Assembly (NCBI GenBank): GCA_033239125.1
Contig: BSWB01000005.1
Location: 20,885,447-20,949,446, forward strand
Origin: Fagopyrum homotropicum
Taxonomy: Eukaryota > Streptophyta > Magnoliopsida > Caryophyllales > Polygonaceae
Reading direction: 5' to 3'
DNA: 64,000 bases
Shown here: one piece after another, positions 40,863 through 50,544 of the stretch
How the letters are laid out: every line of letters starts with the position of its first letter
How positions within the stretch are numbered: position 1 is the first letter of the stretch
Position numbers and translations under genes: made by a program
Notes under the pieces: generated by a model
The model's database searches: none
What the model saw: only the letters and a program-made list of their open reading frames with translations
What the model was told of the DNA's origin: nothing

Positions 40863-42583
40863 GTAATAACTGGGTTTTTAGAGACTCGAGAGGAGTCACC
40901 GCAGTCGCGTCCTACGACCGCGGCATATTGCCTACCCGCGGAGACGGCCCGCTGTCGCGTCGCCGCGGGTGCGGCTACTATTTCCCGTGGGTGCGGATAA
41001 ACAACAGATCGTGGTTATCTATTTTGTAATTGTCGGGATTATTTCCTTTTAGGAATAAATCCCGATTTTTGCCGTCTTAGGGTTAGTTTGCTTCCTTTGA
41101 TCTCACCCTAAACCTTGCAGCCTTTCCTCTTTCTCTTCTACTCACTTTTCTCCCATCTCTATCAATTCTCTTCCTCTCTTCATCGATCTTTTCCGCATAA
41201 ATCTTCCATCGATCCCTGCTTCAGACTTCTTCACGTTGTTGGGAACACAAGGGACCTCTTGATGAGTTCTTCTTGACGGACAGTAAGTTGGTTCTCTTTC
41301 TCCTCTTGCTTCGTTTTTACTCTCCAACAAGTTGATATTGATTCATCTTCCTCTCCTCGTGCTTACGGTGTCAATTGCTTGTTCAAGTAGTTGTGGTTGA
41401 GTGTACAGACTAGGAGTGACGATCACAAAAGAAAACGTAAGCAAAGGAGTAGGATTCCGTTCTACACGACGAAGAAGGCGGCGACAACCGTTCTGCATCT
41501 GTCGCTACAGTCGTGCCTACGCCCAGCCATAGTCGTGCCTCAAAGTGTGTCACCGCCCTCGCACTTCTAGACCACCGCGGTCGCAGAAAGTCATAGCAGT
41601 CGAGCCTCATTGTCTCTACGGTCGCGCCGACACTCCAATCCCGCAGTCGTATCTTCATTCCTCCACGGTCGTAGAATTACTCCAGAATGTTCTTGCGTTC
41701 GAGCTTTTGACTTATGAACTTGTGCTAGGTATAAGATCCTTTCCCTAAAGCTTCTTAGTAGTTGGTTTGTGAATTTATAAGGGAGTTTGGCAAAAAATAT
41801 CTTAGAGTTAGTTTCCGTTAGTATTGGTTTGTGTTAATCCTTAAGGACTAGAAGTTGGAGACATCATCTGCTCGACTTAGCCAATTACAGTTAGTTGACG
41901 GGATATGTGATTGATATTGTTGCCTTGGATTATATTAGGCAGTTGAGGTTGCTAGTGCGGATTAGGAAGCGTGTTAGCTAGACTTAGCCTATTACAGTTA
42001 AGTCCTTTAGGATTACTTAGCTGCTATCGTATATTGGTTGAGTACATGAGTGGTGGATGTTTATGTGGTTTTAGTATGTTATTAGTTTTAGTATAACCGA
42101 TGTGTAATTGGCCCAAATGTAATCGGGTGGTGACATCATCTGCTCAGCTCCTGAGGGAGACTTGGAGTTTCTTTGTGACAAGGCCAGATATGGTATACAG
42201 GAAAGGTACTGATCCACTCCATATGGTATACGGGAAGGTGCGCTGATCCACTCCAGTTGGGTAAAGGGACGAAGGCGAGAGTCTTAGACTTCTCGTGTCA
42301 CAAGTGTAATTGGATTATGAGTGTATGACATTAAGAAATATAATAAAACGGATTATATGATAGCATGCTCTTTGTTTATATTCCCGCTTTTATGTGTGTT
42401 TGTGCTTATGTGTTCTTCTTATATATGGATGGTTAACTAAACTGTTTATCCATGTTGCTAGATGCCTTACAAGATAGGGTAGTTGTCGAGTGATTCGGAT
42501 GGTGTGGGCCGTGTGGCCAACCAGGGTTCCCGGACGTTGTAGGACGGGTGGTGGTTGATTTCATTTGTTATTGACTTTAGTAG
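40863..42583 (+). mobile_element. LTR-like fragment of a Tekay-like family, left part
   Basis: Shares with 50545-53269 the block near 42118-42320 (GGTGACATCATCTGCTCAG, GGGAGACTTGGAG, GGTATACGGGAAGG, CTCGTGTCACAAG) and the GTCGAGTGATTCGG block near 42484. CGGTCG-type dyads (CCGCGGTCGCAG, CCACGGTCGTAG, CTACGGTCGCGC) cluster at 40895-40998 and 41466-41680. Interrupted by A4. Confidence 0.55.
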
Positions 42584-42588
42584 TGTAG
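42584..42588. repeat. Target-site duplication of A4, left copy (TGTAG)
   Basis: TGTAG here and at 49282-49286. Confidence 0.93.
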
Positions 42589-44422
42589 TGTTACGCTAAG
42601 ATCGTGTGACGTGCACGCAATAAGTCTTAAATTTATACTCGTTATATTTATCCTAACTCCTAGCGAACCCGCAGTGTACGGGACGTTTGTAGAAAGGTAA
42701 GTATTCCGAGATCGAACACAAAGACTAAGGTGAAATCGAGTCAAGCAATGATCAAAGATAGTGTGAATCTAGACTAAGATAAGATGAGGAACAAAGAAAA
42801 TGGAAAACGCAATATTTTTGTTGGTTTTTATGGTGATCAAACAAAGATCACAAGTCAAGCAAGGAAATAAAACAACTAACAATTTAAGCTAGCAAACGAG
42901 TAAGTAACACAAAGCACAAGTATATGATCAAGAGAGAAAAGTAGATTCTAGAGGTCAAGATTTCCGGTTATGGCATTGGACTCAAGGTTCTAAGGATTCT
43001 AAGGACAAGCTGCGGTGTTTGGGAAAGAATGTTCACTAATGGAAGCGATTACCGGGTAAGTCTCTCACTTCACTAATCCCGCATCAAACTCCTATTACCG
43101 GGTAGGTCTCAAGAGGTTAGAGTAAGGAATTCCGCACAAACTAGATGCTACTTAAGGGTAACCCTCTCCTTACCGGGTAAGTCTCGGAATAGGGAAATCT
43201 CAAGCAATAATCCTAGCACACTCGATCCAATAGCGGCTTATGAGGCTCACTACTACCTAGCATTCATCATCTTAGGTATCTAAGGTCGGAAATCATCGGG
43301 TAGATCTCTTCCCTCACTTAGATTTGTAGCATTAGGTGATACTAAGCTAAATTAGGCTTAATAAACACTAGGATTTAAACAACCAAGGACCCTAGCATTC
43401 AGATTTATCATTTAAAGAGCAACAGGAGAATAAATCGGGCTGTTCTACAAATAAATCGGCCGATTTATCTGATGAACAGGGCGATTTTTCTTTCTGTTGT
43501 GAGTTTCGTGCATATTAATCATCCTAAACTAACATATAAGCTCATCCTATCATCACCCTAGCCATAACCATCAATCCATCACTCCAGAATCACAACAAAC
43601 TAGCCAATAATATGCATATCAAGATTCAAAATCATCAAACAAGCATACATGGTGTTCATAGATGAGTAATGAAAGATGAGAAACAAAATCAATTAATCTC
43701 AGCAAAACCCAAGCTGTAGCAAGACTTACAAACTCTTGAATGAAGATCCAAAACGTTCCTAACAATCCTTGCTAAAGTTCTTCAATCAAAGACTACAAAA
43801 GCCACTCAAAATCACTCAAAACCTCACTATTCTCCTACAATGGTTTCCTTCTTCTTCCTTCAATCTTTGAGAGCTTTTCTTCCCCTCCAATCTTCCTCCA
43901 AAATCAATGAGCTGTGAATGAGAGTGTGGGAGAGGAGAGATACTCAGCATCCACCTGCCGGACCACTTATATTCTCCACCAAGAGCAAGGACGGACAAGA
44001 GATCGTGGGACACGTGGCTTAAGCTGTCAAAGCCTCAAAAATCGACCTAGTAGGAGAAAATCGGCCGATTTAGCTGCTTATTGGTCCGATTTTCTTCAGC
44101 AGAAAAGTGCTATGATCGTCTAGCCATGAGTTGATTCATTGCTTGCACCAATAGTGGTATTTGTATCCCTTGTTGCTCCATTTATGCTCCTCCTTAGCCT
44201 TGGATGTGTACCATCATGAGGCTTGGCCCTCTAATTTATTGGTTAATGTCCAAAAGACCCCCGAAATACCTACAAAGCCACACACAAGTCCGTGTAGACG
44301 TCTATCTCGACAAAATACGCGAATTGAGTGCAAACGTCGCGAATTTGTGCTAAACCATGCATGAATGAGTGATGAATCTATCTAAATGATTACCTAAACC
44401 TAAGTCATAAATCGTGTTATCA
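42589..44422 (-). repeat. A4 3' LTR (left copy)
   Basis: 1834 bp, TGTTACGCTAAG...CGTGTTATCA. Motif array at 43049-43308; dyad clusters at 43428-43490 (18-bp perfect palindrome at 43451-43468) and 44038-44096. Confidence 0.95.
43049..43308 (-). promoter_or_regulatory. Array of TTACCGGGTAAGTCTC motifs, A4 left LTR
   Basis: At 43049, 43095 (GGTAGG variant), 43170 and a worn copy at 43293. The right-LTR copies are at 47908, 47954, 48029 and 48152. Confidence 0.78.
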
Positions 44423-44462
44423 AAAATACCCCATACTTAAGGTTTGCTCGTCCCCGAGCAAG
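44423..44462 (-). promoter_or_regulatory. A4 polypurine tract and adjoining hairpin
   Basis: Sense: stem TTGCTC/GAGCAA with loop GGGGAC (44444-44461), then 20 nt with AAGTATGGGGTATTTT to the LTR. Compared with A1/A3 the pair next to the loop is C-G instead of T-A. Confidence 0.75.
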
Positions 44463-45670
44463 TTCCCAACTATAGACTAAGAGATGACATGATTTATGTA
44501 TGCAGAAAAATGGCAAAATCTTTTTGGGCTTGTGCTTCCAATATTGGATCACCTTCATAGTTATGTTTCATGGCAATGGACAAGCAATTATGTATCAAAT
44601 AAATGAAAGCATGGAAAGACAATTACACTTAACTTGATAGCATGCAATAAAATGTAAAGATGAAGAAGTCAAGATGATCATGAACATATCCAATCTAAAT
44701 CACTTAGTCTTACACACATGCAAGTAGGTCAAAAGGACTTGTAAAATAGAAGGCCAAGAAACGTTGTGATTAGGTGGGAATTTTCTAGGCTATGTGATGC
44801 TAATCCGGGAAAGGAACTAAACAACACAACTTCAAATTTTCTTATCAACTTCCCTCAAGTGTATATTTTTCTTCATTTTCTTTTCTTTCTTTTATTTTTG
44901 AGACAATGGCATTGGTGTGCAAAAGCCGAAACCTTGGTGATTAGCCTTTCTCGGGCTTTTTCTATTTTTCGAGATGCATCCACACCGGGCACACATACCA
45001 AAACTCGTTAGGATTATTGGTTTATTTGACTTTGGCAAGACACCAACACCCGATTATGTGAAGTGTACCGAGTTACTTGTCATTTAAGCCAATGTCCCCA
45101 AGCCTATATTTTTGGCTACACTTTCACAACAATTTCAGCATTTTATGCATGACATTCTTTTCATCAACAACTTCACCCCACACTTGCTTTTCACACGCAT
45201 CAACACACTAGCATGCTCCTATTCCCGGATGGGTCAAAAGAGGTCAAATTTATCTCAATTGAGGTGCTCAAGCAACATGATCAAGATGAGAAGTAGAGGA
45301 AAATGAATTGCCTTAATCACTCCTAATTGATGTGCAAGAACTAGCATGCAATTTCGACTTTTAATACTCAATTCAATCAAGGCAAACATTCATGATCACA
45401 AATCATTCATGGGATTCAAGATAAGTACTTCAAGTCCACATATACATTCATCAATTTAACACATAAGGCCATCCATAGCCAATCCACAAGACAATGTTCA
45501 ATCATTAAGGTCATATCCAAGCCTTAGAAGCACTAAAATTTTTTAAAATTTTCTGAATTTTTTTGGATTTTTCGAAATATGTATGTACAATGCAAGACAT
45601 AATGGAAGATGTGACAAAAAGAAACTATTCTAGATGCTAATCATGCAAGTGATCATGAAAACCCCACCCC

Positions 45671-45695
45671 ATACTTAGAAACACATTGTCCCTAA
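45671..45695 (-). promoter_or_regulatory. Internal hairpin and PPT-like site, A4
   Basis: Sense TTAGGGACA-ATG-TGTTTCTAA, a 9-bp stem with two G-U pairs, running into AAGTATGGGG; 1.25 kb before the LTR. Confidence 0.5.
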
Positions 45696-45925
45696 TGTGT
45701 AAACTAAATAAAGAAGTGAAAGAGAGTCCTCACAATGTAAAATTGGTGATGCTTTGGTATTTCGGTTCACATTGGATGATGATGGTGGATGATTGATCAA
45801 GGATGGTAGAGAGCTCTTGATGTTCATTATGGTGTCGGAACCCGCGCTTGGCACCGCAAGCCGTCCAAGTTCCACGTCCGCTCCACCCATGCTTGATTGG
45901 AGATCATCACTTTCCTTTACAGAGG

Positions 45926-45982
45926 AAAAATCGCCCCAGCTGCCTAGAAAATCGGCCGATTTCTGTTGAAGAACAGTCCGAT
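45926..45982 (-). repeat. Internal dyad cluster of A4
   Basis: AAAAATCGCCCC, AAAATCGGCCGATTTC and CAGTCCGATTTTC; the central AAATCGGCCGATTT is a perfect palindrome. Confidence 0.7.
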
Positions 45983-46188
45983 TTTCTGGGTGTTTTCTTC
46001 CTCGTCCACGTGCTCGGATCTTGTACCTTCAGCAGTTCCATGAGGTTTTCACATGACCTTCAACATCTCATCACACATGACAATCAACAAGATCTAGCAC
46101 CCAAAAACACAAAAGAAAAACAAAGCACACCAAAAGCAAAAGCAAAATCAAACAAAAATAAGAAAAATAAAAGGGAAAGACATGTACC

Positions 46189-46206
46189 AATGGGTTGCCT
46201 CCCATT
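46189..46206 (-). promoter_or_regulatory. Conserved post-pol hairpin, A4
   Basis: Sense AATGGG-AGGCAA-CCCATT. Loop as in A1 and A3; stem pairs changed on both sides. Confidence 0.65.
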
Positions 46207-46252
46207 AAGCGCTTCTTTAAGGTCATTAGCTTGACCAAACTCCGAGGATGTG

Positions 46253-47329
46253 TCAATCCACCTCGAATACCATGGTTTGCTTGAGGAATCCAAGCAACCA
46301 TCGCTTTCCGGCATCCATGATGACAAGCAAGGGCCACTTGATGCCCAAATAAGCTTTAAGTTCTCTCTTCACTGGTGAGTAGTAGACTCCTTCATCACCG
46401 CTCCTTTGATGATAGTATGGAGTTGCAACCATAGGTGCCACCCCATACTTAGGCAATTGGTACTCCGCGGTCATACCGGTGAGATGCTTGTCATCCTCAT
46501 CCTCTATGATCCAAAGAAGGCCGGTTCTTGGAAAGAATTCTTCATTGAGGTGCTCCATAACCATCATGGATCCATCATGCTTGCCTCCATCATTCAACAT
46601 GGGAAACTCCTTAGGAAAGGGGCTCCAATCTTCGTGTGTACTCCGGGCAAGCAAGGAGGGATTGGAAGGAGTTGAGGTTAGTTTAGGGCTCTCCCTTGTG
46701 AGCTCTTCAAGTGTGGTTCCGGGGTTGATGGCAAGGATGTCCGGGGGTGAGAATACTTCATTGCACTCCTCCAAAGGTGAAGGAGGTGGAGGTAAGCCTT
46801 GAAGGATGGTAGGATCTCCTAGCATAAGAGCATGCCTAATCTCCTCAATCTCCCTCCTCATTTGTTCTTCTCTCTCGACATTCAATCTCCTTGCATCCTC
46901 CAGGGCCAAATCCCTTAGCCACAATTGCTCCCGAGCTTCATTCAACTCTTCCTCAAGGTCTCTATTGGTTATGGTTGAATCGGGTAATTCTTGGATCTCC
47001 TCATGGTGAACCTCCTCTTGGTGAAATACTTCCGCTTCAAGCACCATGTGGGCACTCGAAATGGAAGAAAGGTTGCTTTCTAGATTATCCATCTTCCTCA
47101 ACATTTCTTCTAGCATTGACTCCAATCGATCATTGTGAGGTTGATGGTGAGGTTCCACATAAGGCAATGTAGTCATGTGATCTTGATCATGGGACTCATG
47201 ATAGGCATTAAACTCCTCCCAATACTCAAACTCATCATGGAGAGGTCCTAGATCTTGGCTTTCCATCCACTCCTCATACTCCATGTTTTCAAGGTTCTCT
47301 TGGAAGTACAATCCGTCCATGGCAAACAT
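46253..47329 (-). CDS. Chimeric ORF of A4 with a worn integrase-like tail (358 aa)
   Basis: One intact frame. I take the first ATG (47329, MFAMDGLYFQENLENMEYEE); the frame is open further upstream but without an ATG. Residues 1-80 are acidic (FEYWEEFNAYHESHDQDH). Residues about 65-180 form a heptad-like coiled coil (LESMLEEMLRKMDNLESNLS ... LEEELNEAREQLWLRDLALE). A Pro-rich segment follows. Near residue 300 comes QLPKYGVAPMVATPYYHQRS, which resembles the integrase end KYGVxHKVATPYHPQTSGQ, then VKRELK. Like the A3 ORF it joins a novel acidic head to a pol-derived tail. No catalytic motif remains. Its intact state in a degraded neighbourhood suggests youth or a retained role. Confidence 0.65.
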   Translation of the reverse strand: MFAMDGLYFQENLENMEYEEWMESQDLGPLHDEFEYWEEFNAYHESHDQDHMTTLPYVEPHHQPHNDRLESMLEEMLRKMDNLESNLSSISSAHMVLEAEVFHQEEVHHEEIQELPDSTITNRDLEEELNEAREQLWLRDLALEDARRLNVEREEQMRREIEEIRHALMLGDPTILQGLPPPPSPLEECNEVFSPPDILAINPGTTLEELTRESPKLTSTPSNPSLLARSTHEDWSPFPKEFPMLNDGGKHDGSMMVMEHLNEEFFPRTGLLWIIEDEDDKHLTGMTAEYQLPKYGVAPMVATPYYHQRSGDEGVYYSPVKRELKAYLGIKWPLLVIMDAGKRWLLGFLKQTMVFEVD

Positions 47330-47423
47330 GAAAAGGCAAAGACAAAAACAACACAAGATCAAAAATAACAAGAAAGATAAACACTAAAAACGATCAAAAG
47401 CAAATGACTCAATCTAGACCTAG

Positions 47424-47441
47424 TCCCCGGCAACGGCGCCA
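47424..47441 (-). promoter_or_regulatory. A4 primer-binding site (tRNA-Asp)
   Basis: Sense TGGCGCCGTTGCCGGGGA, perfect, 6 nt from the LTR. Confidence 0.92.
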
Positions 47442-47907
47442 AAAACTTGTTACGCTAAGATCGTGTGACGTGCACGCAATAAGTCTTAAATTTATACTCG
47501 TTATATTTATCCTAACTCCTAGCGAACCCGCAGTGTACGGGACGTTTGTAGAAAGGTAAGTATTCTGAGATCGAACACAAAGACTAAGGTGAAATCGAGT
47601 CAAGCAATGATCAAAGATAGTGTGAATCTAGACTAAGATAAGATGAGGAACAAAGAAAATGGAAAACGCAATATTTTTGTTGGTTTTTATGGTGATCAAA
47701 CAAAGATCACAAGTCAAGCAAGGAAATAAAACAACTAACAATTTAAGCTAGCAAACGAGTAAGTAACACAAAGCACAAGTATATGATCAAGAGAGAAAAG
47801 TAGATTCTAGAGGTCAAGATTTCCGGTTATGGCATTGGACTCAAGGTTCTAAGGATTCTAAGGACAAGCTGCGGTGTTTGGGAAAGAATGTTCACTAATG
47901 GAAGCGA

Positions 47908-48167
47908 TTACCGGGTAAGTCTTTCACTTCACTAATCCCGCATCAAACTCCTATTACCGGGTAGGTCTCAAGAGGTTAGAGTAAGGAATTCCGCACAAAC
48001 TAGATGCTACTAAAGGGTAACCCTCTCCTTACCGGGTAAGTCTCGGAATAGGGAAATCTCAAGCAATAATCCTAGCACACTCGATCCAATAGTGGCTTAT
48101 GAGGCTCACTACTACCTAGCATTCATCATCTTAGGTATCTAAGGTCGGAAATCATCGGGTAGATCTC
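47908..48167 (-). promoter_or_regulatory. Array of TTACCGGGTAAGTCTC motifs, A4 right LTR
   Basis: At 47908 (TCTT in place of TCTC), 47954, 48029 and 48152; positions as in the left LTR. Confidence 0.75.
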
Positions 48168-48286
48168 TTCCCTCACTTAGATTTGTAGCATTAGGTGATA
48201 CTAAGCTAAATTAGGCTTAATAAACACTAGGATTTAAACAACCAAGGACCCTAGCATTCAGATTTATCATTTAAAGAGAAACAGGA

Positions 48287-48349
48287 GAATAAATCGGGCT
48301 GTTCAACAGATAAATCGGCCGATTTATCTGATGAACAGGGCGATTTTTC
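48287..48349 (-). repeat. Dyad cluster with a 36-bp palindrome, A4 right LTR
   Basis: A perfect 24-bp palindrome at 48307-48330, centred on ATCGGCCGAT, extends to 48301-48336 with one mismatched pair. AAATCGGGCT and AGGGCGATTT lie outside it as partly matching outer arms. Confidence 0.8.
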
Positions 48350-48896
48350 TTTCTGTTGTGAGTTTCGTGCATATTAATCATCCTAAACTAACATATAAGC
48401 TCATCCTATCATCACCCTAGCCATAACCATCAATCCATCACTCCAGAATCACAACAAACTAGCCAATAATATGCATATCAAGATTCAAAATCATCAAACA
48501 AGCATACATGGTGTTCATAGATGAGTAATGAAAGATGAGAAACAAAATCAATTAATCTCAGCAAAACCCAAGCTTTAGCAAGACTTACAAACTCTTGAAT
48601 GAAGATCCAAAACGTTCCTAACAATCCTTGCTAAAGTTCTTCAATCAAAGACTACAAAAGCCACTCAAAATCACTCAAAACCTCACTATTCTCCTACAAT
48701 GGTTTCCTTCTTCTTCCTTCAATCTTTGAGAGCTTTTCTTCCCCTCCAATCTTCCTCCAAAATCAATGAGCTGTGAATGAGAGTGTGGGAGAGGAGAGAT
48801 ACTCAGCATCCACCTGCAGGACCACTTATATTCTCCACCAAGAGCAAGGACGGACAAGAGATCGTGGGACACGTGGCTTAAGCTGTCAAAGCCTCA

Positions 48897-48955
48897 AAAA
48901 TCGACCTAGTAGGAGAAAATCGACCGATTTAGCTGCTTATTGGTCCGATTTTCTT
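48897..48955 (-). repeat. Dyad cluster, U3 position, A4 right LTR
   Basis: AAAATCGACC, AAAATCGACCGATTTA and GGTCCGATTTTC. The left LTR has the perfect form AAAATCGGCCGATTTA here. Confidence 0.7.
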
Positions 48956-49286
48956 CAGCAGAAAAGTGCTATGATCGTCTAGCCATGAGTTGATTCATTG
49001 CTTGCACCAATAGTGGTCTTTGTGTCCCTTGTTGCTCCATTTATGCTCCTCCTTAGCCTTGGATGTGTACCATCATGAGGCTTGGCCCTCTAATTTATCG
49101 GTTAATGTCCAAAAGACCCCCGAAATACCTACAAAGCCACGCACAAGTCCGTGTAGACGTCTATCTCGACAAAATACGCGAATTGAGTGCAAACGTCGCG
49201 AATTTGTGCTAAACTATGCATGAATGAGTGATGAATCTATCTAAATGATTACCTAAACCTAAGTCATAAATCGTGTTATCGTGTAG

Positions 49287-49489
49287 TCTTGATATTATGG
49301 TTATAAGCGGTTGTGAGTCTTATGTTGAACATGGCATTGCATCTACTTGATTCAATTTCGGTATTTTGACTTTTGTACCTTGTTGTAAGGTCCGGTAATA
49401 TTGTCTTCGAGTTAGGATCGGGACCCATTGTGAGGTCCTAACCCGTAGCACCCTGAGACTAAGAACCTTCTTAGTCGTCTTTTCCATGT
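49287..49489 (+). mobile_element. LTR-like fragment of the Tekay-like family, right part
   Basis: Continues 40863-42583 after A4: GGTCCGGTAATATTGTC, ATCGGGACCCATTGTGAGGTC and CCCGTAGCACCCTGAG match the end of 50545-53269 (GGGTCGGGACCCATTGTGAG, CCCGTAGCATCCCGAG). The terminal GGGGTGTTACA is missing. Confidence 0.55.
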
Positions 49490-50330
49490 TGTGGTTGTCA
49501 TTTATCCCGACCGGAACTGCTAAGGAGTGGAGCCACTAGCACACTGTAGTCGTTAGCCGCTGAAGGAGCTTCACCGATTGTCGTCGGAGACGTCGTGTTG
49601 CCGCCTCACTTGCACGAGCTTCACCGGAATCTAACCTCCATCGCCATTGAACAACCTCTAGAAACCCTAGATTGGGTTTGTAAAGTTTTTGGGTAAATTA
49701 CATATTCGAATTCATACTTCTTACTTGTGTTAATTGAGCCAAACTTTCAGAATTTGCAAAGTTGTCCCGAAAAGGATAACTAAAGAAATTGACCCAAGTT
49801 TATATTTACAAGAATGACCCCAAACTTTTGAAAGTGCATAAAATGTCTTTGAGTTGAATAATTATTGGACATGATCTAAATTTATAATTACAAAAAATGT
49901 CCCATACATTTATAATTATAGTTATTGGCCCAAATTTTTACAAATAGGGTTTGAACTTGTGTAGTTGATTTGTTTAGGTTATTAAAGGCACGTATGGACG
50001 AGAAGTTATTATTGTTGACTTCGATACACGAGTTTGTACATTGTGTAACTTCGAGCGTGAGTCTCCTAAATCCTTTTATAAATTGTAATATTTTATTAGG
50101 TGATTGGTTGCTTGGGTTTGTATTGGTGATTATTGAGTTCATCTTTGTGAGGTAAGTCATACCGACTTACTTAGTTGTCGTTCTATTTCAGTTTAAGTTT
50201 ATTGTGGATTGTGAGTAGTACTTATATTATTATTATATTCTCTTTCTTTATATATTTGCAAATGTTTTAAATTAAGTATTGCGTCGACTTATTTACATCC
50301 ACGGTTTTAGATAGTACTTGTGGTTAGTGT
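49490..50330 (+). repeat. Further LTR-like debris
   Basis: Phrases such as TTATAATTATAGTTATTGGCCC and the AAGTCATACCGACTTACTTAG block near 50153 recall parts of 50545-53269 (CAGTTGTGGCCCATATTTTT, AAGTCCTCGGACTTACTTAG). No gene. Boundaries are uncertain. Confidence 0.35.
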
Positions 50331-50349
50331 GAGTAGTCAAGAGTTGTGT

Positions 50350-50544
50350 TGTACTACATTTGTAAGGATTGAGATTGTGATATAGATATGATTGAGATTG
50401 GGATAGATAGAGTTGTGATTGAGATTATGACAGACATAGTTGTGATTGAGATTGTGGTAGATCGAGTTAAGACTGATTTTGTGAGTTGTGTTGAGAATAG
50501 GGTAATTGGTTATGTTACGCAATGAAAATTACACCTCATGATGA
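50350..50544 (+). repeat. Tandem repeats, left of the solo LTR
   Basis: Four imperfect units of about 27-30 bp beginning GATTGAGATT at 50366-50470, then one GGTAATTGGTTATGTTACGCA unit that belongs to the array resuming at 53275. Confidence 0.6.

Larger units (their letters stand above)
44463..46252 (-). other. A4 3' non-coding region
   Basis: No coding potential. Holds the internal hairpin and PPT-like site (45671-45695), a dyad cluster (45926-45982) and the post-pol hairpin (46189-46206), in the same order as A1 and A3. Confidence 0.6.
42589..49281 (-). mobile_element. Element A4: non-autonomous Athila-type element with one chimeric ORF
   Basis: LTRs of exactly 1834 bp, TSD TGTAG, perfect tRNA-Asp PBS, PPT with hairpin. 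The interior is only 3.0 kb and encodes one intact protein (46253-47329). Gag, protease, RT and RNase H are absent. It has the same design as A3 but from a different family: LTR and ORF sequences are largely unlike. The LTRs are nearly identical, so insertion is recent. Confidence 0.95.
47448..49281 (-). repeat. A4 5' LTR (right copy)
   Basis: 1834 bp. The outer end reads ...GTTATCG instead of GTTATCA, so the terminal TG of the sense strand has become CG. Dyad clusters at 48287-48349 and 48897-48955; a TATA-like TATAAG at 48825-48830 (sense minus). Confidence 0.95.

Noticed and set aside
43816..49223. Pairs of identical short open frames in the two A4 LTRs (for example 43914-44123 and 48773-48982)
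   Set aside because: Simply the same LTR sequence twice, with no coding signature.
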